From contig OU015659.1 of NCBI GenBank assembly GCA_907165275.2, positions 7,482,501 through 7,546,500 of the forward strand: DNA of 64,000 nucleotides. The letters run 5' to 3'. Below the pieces are notes generated by a model. It ran no database searches, had not been told where the DNA came from, and saw only the letters and a list, made by a program, of their open reading frames with translations. Shown piece by piece: positions 59,160 through 64,000 of the stretch (position 1 is its first letter; each line of letters opens with the position of its first letter). The stretch is from Zygaena filipendulae (Eukaryota; Arthropoda; Insecta; Lepidoptera; Zygaenidae). A program made the translations under genes and the position numbers.

Positions 59160-59345
59160 TGTAGCTAAACAATAGATACCGCCATTCCAATACAATATAT
59201 TTAAGAGCTGTCCATAGTTCAGAACAATGTTATTGTTCTGAGGTCCATAGCTAAATTTCTTTTTTTTTTTGGGGGGGGGGGGGGGGGGGATAATAGCAAT
59301 ATAGCTCCTATCAAGCGCCTCTGTAGGCTCATGACAATATTAACA
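59160..59345 (-). repeat. Dispersed repeat, copy 1, with poly-G tract
   Basis: 'aatagataccgccattcc', 'aatagcaatatagctcctat' and 'gcgcctctgtaggctcatga' match the reverse complement of 60,290-60,425. Within it, 59,261-59,289 is T10 followed by G19, where the other copy has ordinary sequence. Confidence 0.65.
59271..59289 (+). repeat. G19 homopolymer
   Basis: Nineteen consecutive G directly after T10. It could form a G-quadruplex or slip in sequencing. The exact length is doubtful. Confidence 0.8.
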
Positions 59346-59453
59346 TAACATGTAGCATTTTCCAACTTATTTATTCATAAAATGACAATTTGTTATTTGA
59401 AACAACAAAACACTATTGTTTCTCCTTATCCTTATTATTATAAACTAGCTGTT

Positions 59454-60069
59454 CCTCGTGGTTTCACCCGTGGTAATTTTGGAGTTCCCAGGAGGATTTA
59501 GAGATAAAAATTAGGTAGGTACCCTTTATCTTTCTCTGTATCCCTGACAACGTGTATGCAAATTTCGTGGTGATCTGTAGGGCCCTTATTCACTTTGACC
59601 AGCAACATTCCTTGCCCATAACGCGCGTCCCAAAAACACGTCCCAAACGCTCCGGATGCAAAAATATAAGAAATTTATATTCTTTATGACAAAATAAACG
59701 TTGTATAAATGTATTTTTTTAAAGTGAAACTTCTTTGAACACGAGAATAAAGCAATTTAAGTGGCGTTTTATTTAACCGGAACGCGTTATGGTCATAGTG
59801 AATAGAAGGGCCCTGTTGAGTCAATAACGCGTGAAAGCGTATTAAGTTCTTTTCCTGACACTTCCAACAATTATCGTTATATTTCAACCAGTTTACACAA
59901 AACCTTGACAAATTATATACCTTAACCTTCCTCATGAATCGTAATCGTAATCGTAAAAACCGCATAAAAATCCGTGCAGTAGTTTTTGAGTTTGTCGCGA
60001 ACCGACAGACAGACAGATGCGGCAGAGGACGAGGACGCGGCGAATTGTTTTATAATAATTATGTAAGGA
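59454..60069 (-). mobile_element. Helitron-like copy (longer subfamily) split by a MITE
   Basis: 'actagctgttcctcgtggtt', 'atccctgacaacgtgtatgc' and 'tcgtggtgatctgt' lead up to the MITE. After 59,814 come 'tgagtcaataacgcgtgaaa', 'cctgacacttccaacaatta', 'gcagtagtttttgagtttgt' and 'cgacagacagacagatgcgg', ending 'taattatgtaagga'. Same layout as 22,507-22,775. Confidence 0.72.
59579..59814. mobile_element. MITE with AGGGCCCT ends, 236 bp
   Basis: Ends AGGGCCCTTATTCACTTTGA / AGGGCCCTTCTATTCACTAT are imperfect inverted repeats. The last 8 bp (AGGGCCCT) is itself palindromic. Both flanks carry GT, consistent with a 2-bp duplication, but 3 bp cannot be excluded. It interrupts a Helitron-like copy. 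Superfamily unassigned. Confidence 0.72.
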
Positions 60070-60129
60070 TGCCAAATAATATGTATGTGTTTCTTTGTTT
60101 GCAATGCTTTCACTTTCACTTTCTTTGCA

Positions 60130-60232
60130 ACATTTTGCATACCTACAGGTTGTCAGGGGTAAATGGACTTAAGGTACTTTTTATCCCGGAATTTCCGCGA
60201 GAACTCCGAAATTACCGCGGGGAACAGCTTGT
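60130..60232 (+). mobile_element. Helitron-like 3' half
   Basis: 'cattttgcatacctacaggt', 'tgtcaggggtaaatggac', 'ggtactttttatcccggaat', 'gaactccgaaattaccgcgg', 'gggaacagcttgt'. The 5' half is missing. Confidence 0.65.
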
Positions 60233-60289
60233 TTATAATATTAGAAAGGAGAAACAGTAGAGTTTTGTTGCTTGAAAATAAACACGTAC

Positions 60290-60425
60290 AAATGTCAATA
60301 TTGTCATGCGGCTACAGAGGCGCGTGACAGGAGTTATATTGCTAATATCTGCGAAAAAACAAATAGTAAAGATAGCTCCTAAATATAATAAAATAGAATG
60401 GCGGTATCTATTGCACAGCTAGTAA
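60290..60425 (+). repeat. Dispersed repeat, copy 2
   Basis: 'aatattgtcatgcggctaca', 'gaggcgcgtgacaggagtta', 'atagctcctaaatataat', 'gaatggcggtatctattg'. Inverse of 59,160-59,345. The two flank the Helitron-like copies at 59,454-60,232. Confidence 0.6.
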
Positions 60426-60689
60426 TAATATAATGGCTTTATCATCTAGACACAACACAAGAGGCTCGCGTCGCGTGCGAATCAATTAAGTGATCCAAAG
60501 CTTTGTGGCGCAAATAAAAGCAACGGCTATTCTTTTATAACCACAAGTAAAAGAATTTAATTACATATATGATATCAGTATAGGTATTATGAAGACTTAT
60601 TTAAGGCTAAAACGACTCTTGAGATGATATTTTTAACCTACTTTTAGAACAACTAGGTACATATTGTTATTTGTAAGTGTTAATGAAAA

Positions 60690-60772
60690 GTTAATGATGA
60701 TCCGTTGAGCCGTTGAGGCGAGAAAGCGTAACAAACAAACTCACTGACGCATTTATAATATTAGTAAGGATT
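60690..60772 (-). mobile_element. Helitron-like 5'-part remnant
   Basis: 'gatgatccgttgagccgttg', 'gcgagaaagcgtaacaaaca', 'gcatttataatattagtaag'. The 3' hairpin part is missing. Confidence 0.65.
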
Positions 60773-61051
60773 TGAAATTTCCTAAGGAACACGGGAACTG
60801 TCCGAGGAACAGACGAAATTAACAATTAAAATAAACGTTACGACTACTGTTAAACTCTTAAAAACTTCTCTGCAGGCGACTCATAGCGAGATAGTAGCAA
60901 TTTTAGAACGAAAATACTTACTGCGAATAACTTTGAAAGTTTCAAATGGCAGTACAACTTGAGCTTCGCCAACGAATTTTACAATTTGTTTTAGAGATAC
61001 GGTTTAATATTTATTTTTTATTATTTCCATTATAAATATTTCCATTATAAA

Positions 61052-61095
61052 TTTTCTTAGCGTATCCGTCTTAAAAGACGGATACGCTAAGAAAA
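61052..61095. repeat. Near-perfect 44-bp palindrome
   Basis: Two 21-bp arms (61,052-61,072; 61,075-61,095; core TTAGCGTATCCGTCTT) with a 2-bp centre and no mismatch in the arms. A direct repeat of 'tccattataaat' lies just before it. Not part of any family seen here. Confidence 0.85.
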
Positions 61096-61624
61096 AGCAT
61101 TTCATCGATGCATATTATTACCTACGCTTGTTTGATGTTTTACAGGATAAACCTATAACTTTAATGGACATGCCCACATAATCACATAGATTAGTTACTT
61201 GGAAATGTTTTGATTCTATAATAATATTTACCAGCCTCAGCTGAGATAAAAAAGAGAATAATAAGCGTTATAAATCATATTTTGCATATGACATTGCATG
61301 TCATGCTGGAATACAGATAATACAGATAACATTGAAATAAGTCCCCATTGACATTAGTTGAAACGCAAAATACCCTAATCATCAAAAAAAATCTATATAG
61401 GTAGGTATATAAAAATGAATCCCTATTTCGTTTGGGCATCGCGCATGAACGGGTGGACCAATTTCGCTAATTCTTTTTTTGTTGAGTTTGTTATTGTAAG
61501 GAGAAGAAGAATACAAGAAGTTTGGAGAATTCTGAAACTCACGCGGGTGAATCTCCAAAACTTACTAAGACCTATTTTGATTGGACTTTAACTGCTAATT
61601 AGCTGATGTTATAAGGTGTAAATT

Positions 61625-61692
61625 AGGCTACTTTGGAGTTCCTGCGAGAATTCCGAAGCTCACGCGGTTGAAATCGCGGGGCACACCTAGTT
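61625..61692 (+). mobile_element. Helitron-like 3'-end remnant
   Basis: 'ctttggagttcctgcgagaa', 'ttccgaagctcacgcggttg', 'aaatcgcggggcacacctag' and then T. Only the hairpin end remains. Confidence 0.6.
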
Positions 61693-61811
61693 AGGTAGGT
61701 AAATTAAAACAGAATGACATTTTAGCATTGAGGTATAAATTAATAAAATAATAAGACAGAATAGTCAAAGTATATCGCTACAATACACTAAAAATTGACT
61801 TTAGTTTTAAA

Positions 61812-62050
61812 AAGCTATTCCCCAGTGGTTTAACACTAAAAATTATATCGCCAAACACCTAAAGGTGTGTTCCGGCAGCCCAGTTCCTTTCCAGGCTAGG
61901 TGTGTTTACAATCTTCGATCACACTGTCACATAACATCTAGTGAGCTGTGGTTAAACGCCTACTCTGTTCACTCAGGGAACTGGAACCTCTCATCCGTTC
62001 AGTAGTTCCAGAAATTACCCCCTACCTCAAACTTATACACATTATTAGTT
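61812..62050 (-). mobile_element. Decayed Helitron-like copy
   Basis: 'aagctattccccagtggttt' at one side and 'ccgttcagtagttccagaaa' with 'ttaccccctacctcaaactt' at the other fit the second subfamily. The middle is unrelated or too diverged. Confidence 0.4.
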
Positions 62051-63850
62051 CTAAAAAGGAAAAATTTAAATAGCTATTTCGTCCCCCTGTATATAAGGAT
62101 TGAATTTCCAAAAACACTTTTTTGTGTTTGCCTAGATTATAAAAGGTAGTTTTGTGTAGAGAAATTTCCACCTATTAACCCAGACAACGTCAACGCGCTA
62201 TATGTGATTCGTCATAAGGATTATTTTGTCTTATATGTACAGGATATAATACCTCTTTCATTGTACCTAATTGATTATATTATTTATCCGTGGTTTGTTG
62301 CGGCAATTTTTTTTCGGACGAAGCACTCTCAAAAAAATAATGTATCTCCCTCAATGATATTATACGTATTAAAAGAAGATCTCCCTCATATTGGTAGGTA
62401 CACTTTATCTTGTAAGGACCAATTCAGCCTTGCTTGGATTGGATCGATATCGTTTGCATCCAATGTATGTATTGGCATGTACATGTGTGCACTGTCCCCG
62501 GGCTTCACCGGTTTACCATGTACCAGGTTTGCGGACATGCTGGCACATGTCGGACTAGCCTAGACTTGCCTGTACTTGTGACTCGAGTCCGTTATGTTTT
62601 CTGAGTAAACATAACAACGATCGCCGATTGTTTTCAAAACTTGTCGTCAAAATATTTTTGTCCATTTACAAAGACCCGCCGTCGTTATAACGGTTGAAAG
62701 CCGTACCGAGTACATGCATGTCACGTTCGTCTTCGGTACTTCAGTTGCCTTTCAGCATCTATTTTTAACCCTGAGAAGGAACTATTTTTGGAGAAAACCG
62801 CATTTTAACATGGAGATCAAATTAACATTGTCAAGGTGTTTTACATTTTAAAAGAGTGGAAGAGATTTTTATTACTAAGGAACATTGTCAATGGCAGAAA
62901 TAATAAAATTGGTAAAAGACACCATAATTAAAGAAAAAGAAGACTCGGCAATGTGTATGTGCTCCGACTACAGAACGGCAGAACGCATACTTTTATTTAA
63001 TAAATATGTACATAGTATTAAGTGCTGTAGATTATGTTAAATAAATAAATAAAAAATGATTATTTTTAGAAAATGTAGTAGGTAAGCGTGTTAGGCGCAA
63101 TATAGCCTCATCGTGACACGCTTAAAAAAATTTGCTTTGTATATTCTGTTTATTATATCTATGTGAATAGGTAACACAAAAAATAGAAAATTCCGGGAGC
63201 TACAAATATTCCCCACAAGTAGATATGTGGAGTGACGTGAGCGCCGCATTTGTTGAAGCGATGTTTTTATTTGCTATGGGTTTCGAAATTACATTGTAAC
63301 GGCAAGTAACAGTAAGTGTTGTGATTCTAAGTTCCATGGCTAAGTACTTACAATTCTCAAGAGGCAATTTTTAATTTTTTACCATTTTAAAATTGTCCGT
63401 CGCCGTCATTTATTGAAAACCAATAATATACAATAGATATTGTCAACAGTAGGTACCTAACCTGTGTGCAAAATTTCACCTCTATTGGTGTCTCGGAAGT
63501 GGCAGAAAAATTGATTGCCAATTTCGAACTGGAAAGATATACGAGATGTGTGTTGAAGTCGGATAGCATAATCGGTGGTTTTTCAAAACCACTATTTGAA
63601 TTACAAGAGAGTACGGTTTGCGATGTTTGTGTTTTAACAAAATCAACGAATAAACCTACACAAGTAATAATAATAATTTAACAATAATTAGACGAAAAAA
63701 AAAATACAATTATTTATTTATTTTCCAAGTACCTAGTATTCAGTCATTAATATTGATTAGTAGTTTGGTAGATTTCTTGAGAATGACAGTCATTTATAGA
63801 AATAGAAGTCTTAGCTCGTCGACTCAGTTGCAGCAAGCACAAAATAGTAT
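62051..63850. other. Non-coding region
   Basis: No supported gene. A 119-codon plus-strand frame at 62,204-62,563 opens at GTG and shows no domain. A short inverted repeat at 63,085-63,124 has 'aagcgtgt'/'acacgctt' ends. Confidence 0.45.
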
Positions 63851-63966
63851 ATTGTTATCCTAGGGGTGAAAGTAAAGAAAGAGTCTTTCTCCCGAGGATA
63901 ACACTGTGCTTTTCATTACGAATAAAAATAGGAATTAGCTAAAGAAAAAATTTGTGAATTTTATTT
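63851..63966 (-). repeat. Dispersed repeat, second copy (without GC insert)
   Basis: Reverse copy of 39,089-39,275. Here 'gggtgaaagt' and 'gagtctttctcccg' are separated only by 'aaagaaa'. It contains an internal inverted repeat 'tgttatcctaggggtgaaag' against 'ctttctcccgaggataaca', so it can fold. Confidence 0.65.
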
Positions 63967-64000
63967 TACATAAATCAACCATTAGGTGTGCTACTGGCCA

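Noticed and set aside
62204..62563. 119-codon plus-strand frame
   Set aside because: Opens at GTG, no domain or signal, located in AT-rich non-coding DNA. Could be checked by RNA-seq.

Overview
The window is AT-rich eukaryotic DNA with no bacterial-style gene order, no convincing host exon, and no rRNA, real tRNA or CRISPR array. The repeat content points to a moth or butterfly (Lepidoptera). The evidence is very many short Helitron-like copies with a GC-rich 3' hairpin before CTAG, tRNA-derived SINE pieces, LINE 3' ends of types common in Lepidoptera, and frequent GTAGGTACCTAC-like words. It reads as an intergenic or intronic segment that has been heavily and repeatedly invaded by transposons.

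Layout. 1-19,224: unannotatable AT-rich DNA carrying dispersed Helitron-like copies in both orientations, several inverted-repeat MITEs (5,986-6,185; 13,450-13,777; 16,981-17,077; 17,205-17,523) and LINE tails. 19,225-36,486: a nest of LTR retrotransposons. The outer element A (19,229-36,482) has 390-bp LTRs that differ at one base, flanked by TGAT. It is split by element B (21,600-28,729; identical 309-bp LTRs, flanked by CTAT) and by element C (30,111-35,347; identical 206-bp LTRs, flanked by CCTA). C is itself broken in its integrase region by a 5'-truncated RTE-type LINE fragment (33,427-34,184, minus strand, flanked by GGAC). 36,487-64,000: again non-coding, with many Helitron-like copies (three of them split by other inverted-repeat elements), SINEs, LINE tails, foldback elements and a poly-T/poly-G tract.

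The only real protein genes are those of element C: gag (30,350-31,156) and pol, which lies in the -1 frame and is split by the LINE insertion (31,051-33,426 and 34,185-35,004). The Gag CHCC zinc knuckle, the DUF7041-like N-terminus and a primer site matching the 3' end of tRNA-Trp place C in the CsRn1/Kabuki-like branch of Ty3/gypsy. A canonical T7 slippery site lies at the gag/pol overlap.

The least explained objects are A and B. Both look recently inserted, yet neither carries an open reading frame above about 110 codons. They have different LTR sequences but share a TCAGAAGTG motif just inside the 5' LTR, a GGATGGCCGA motif just before the 3' LTR, and a diverged internal block. They look like members of a large, coding-free, non-autonomous LTR family mobilised by an enzyme source outside this window.
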